From Lachnospiraceae bacterium (GTDB lineage: Bacteria > Bacillota > Clostridia > Lachnospirales > Lachnospiraceae): a DNA stretch of 6,106 bases. Of the stretch, positions 5,328-6,106 are shown piece after piece. The position numbers and the translations under genes are program-made. Below the pieces are notes generated by a model that did not search any database, had not been told where the DNA came from, and saw only the letters and a list, made by a program, of their open reading frames with translations. Position 1 is the stretch's first letter; every line of letters starts with the position of its first letter. The stretch lies in assembly GCA_017958465.1 (NCBI GenBank), contig JAGDCQ010000002.1, positions 1-6,106 on the forward strand, given 5' to 3'.

Positions 5328-6106
5328 AAAAAGAGATCGTTGCATACATTAATGCAGAGAATGAGCTTTATGAATCGGTTATCTCAAAAGCCGAGAAGTA
5401 CGAGAGAAACGGCGTTGATGCGCTGTTCATCTACAATTACTCGGCAAATGACCTCGAAAGGGACGGCTTTCTGCATGTGGTCCGCCGCGTAAAGGAAACC
5501 GTGGATAAGCCTGTTTATATCGGCTTTCGCGTAAACCGCTTTGAGGATGCGAAAAAAGCCTTTTACACAGGCGCGGAAAACCTTGTGATCCCTTATGCAA
5601 ACTGCAGGGATACCGAGGTTTGGAAAGCTGTTACCGACAGGTTCGGAAAGGGCAGGGTGTTCATCGAAGTGAACGCAAGCCCGGAGACGGGAGACGGCCT
5701 GCTTTCCGACCAGGACTTTATCAAACATTGCGAAGAGCTTAAGATCGCAGGCTTCGTCGTAAAACACCTTGACGTGAGCACACCATCGCAGAGCAGTATA
5801 GCAGCGCTGCCCTTCAGCGTTATGGTGCGTGACAGCCTTGTCAGGAACGACATCGACACATTGATGCGCCTTGAGAATGTTTTTGCCGTAGCAACCAACT
5901 ATTACGAGGGCAAGGATACCTCAAAGGTTAAGCAGCAGCTTAAAAACGACGGTGTGGATGTTGAGGTCTTCGAGTCGGATATCAAATTCGCGGATCTTAA
6001 AAAGGATCCCCAGGGGCTTGTGCCCGTTGTTGTGCAGGATTATTACAACAACGAAGTTTTAATGGTTGCATATATGAACGAAGAGGCTTATAATGCAACA
6101 TTGGCA
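5324..6106 (+). CDS. hisI: Degenerate HisF-like barrel fused to phosphoribosyl-AMP cyclohydrolase HisI (3' end outside window)
   Basis: ATG at 5324 overlaps the hisA stop by 4 nt, with GGAGA (5312-5316) seven bases ahead; 261 residues are visible and the frame is still open. From about residue 219 the sequence is the HisI N terminus: FADLKKDPQGLVPVVVQD (222-239) and EVLMVAYMNEEAYNATL (244-260). HisI opens the purine ring of phosphoribosyl-AMP; a HisE domain may follow outside the window, as in many HisIE proteins, but this is not seen. Residues 1-215 align by eye with HisF along its length, including GVDALFIYNYSANDLERD, FEDAKKAFYTGAENLVI, DRFGKGRVFIEV and the C-terminal helix VKQQLKNDGVDV. 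Positions matching T. maritima HisF Asp11, Asp51 and Asp130 are Asn10, Asn38 and Asn117. The GGG and SGG phosphate loops read GFR and VRD, and the first beta-alpha loop is shortened. HisF catalysis is therefore unlikely, and a structural or regulatory role is inferred. The HisI call is firm; the HisF relationship is a manual alignment. Confidence 0.85.
   Translation, partial: MKKEIVAYINAENELYESVISKAEKYERNGVDALFIYNYSANDLERDGFLHVVRRVKETVDKPVYIGFRVNRFEDAKKAFYTGAENLVIPYANCRDTEVWKAVTDRFGKGRVFIEVNASPETGDGLLSDQDFIKHCEELKIAGFVVKHLDVSTPSQSSIAALPFSVMVRDSLVRNDIDTLMRLENVFAVATNYYEGKDTSKVKQQLKNDGVDVEVFESDIKFADLKKDPQGLVPVVVQDYYNNEVLMVAYMNEEAYNATLA

Noticed and set aside
5324..6000. Frameshifted hisF pseudogene rather than a fused domain
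   Set aside because: The frame is continuous from the ATG through the barrel into HisI with no stops, normal codon use and a good ribosome binding site. The changes are substitutions at active-site positions, not frame damage.
1..6106. Mobile elements, CRISPR arrays, tRNA or rRNA genes
   Set aside because: I saw no transposase or integrase coding, no regularly spaced repeats of CRISPR type, and no tRNA-like folds or rRNA sequence.

Overview
The window is the start of a chromosomal histidine-biosynthesis operon, read entirely on the + strand, preceded by the 3' end of an unrelated cell-wall-anchored surface protein. The sorting signal on the surface protein, the short-form HisG paired with HisZ, the AGGAGG-type ribosome binding sites and the codon use (many AGG/AGA, CTT and ATA codons) point to a Gram-positive Bacillota. 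Clostridia, possibly Lachnospiraceae-like, is my best guess, but the family-level call is inference only.

Layout. Positions 1-573 hold the C-terminal 190 residues of a very acidic, repeat-bearing surface protein ending in an LAQTG sorting signal. It is closed by a GAAA-loop rho-independent terminator (about 612-641). A consensus promoter (TTGACA, 16 bp, extended -10 TGaTATAAT) follows at 667-694. Its -10 and start-site region lie inside a nested palindrome (685-721), and a second small hairpin (720-737) precedes the hisZ ribosome binding site. Then come hisZ (755-1861), hisG (1901-2551), hisD (2573-3871), a 100-bp gap carrying a likely secondary promoter, hisB (3972-4565), hisA (4611-5327) and, overlapping hisA by 4 nt, a gene that runs off the window (5324 to beyond 6106).

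How the genes work together. HisZ and HisG together form the first enzyme of the pathway (ATP phosphoribosyltransferase). HisI (start visible in the last gene) performs the cyclohydrolase step, and HisE, if fused downstream as is common, the pyrophosphatase step. HisA isomerises ProFAR, HisB dehydrates imidazoleglycerol phosphate and HisD carries out the final two oxidations. hisC, hisH and a canonical hisF are not in the window.

Most interesting point. The last gene occupies the slot where hisF normally sits and begins with about 215 residues that align by eye along the whole of HisF. Its catalytic and pocket aspartates are replaced by asparagine, its phosphate-binding glycine motifs are gone and its first loop is shortened. 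This degenerate HisF-like barrel is fused in frame to the N terminus of HisI. It looks like a HisF-derived pseudoenzyme or scaffold domain on a HisI(E) enzyme. The rest of the window is conventional histidine biosynthesis plus some notable regulatory-looking structure.
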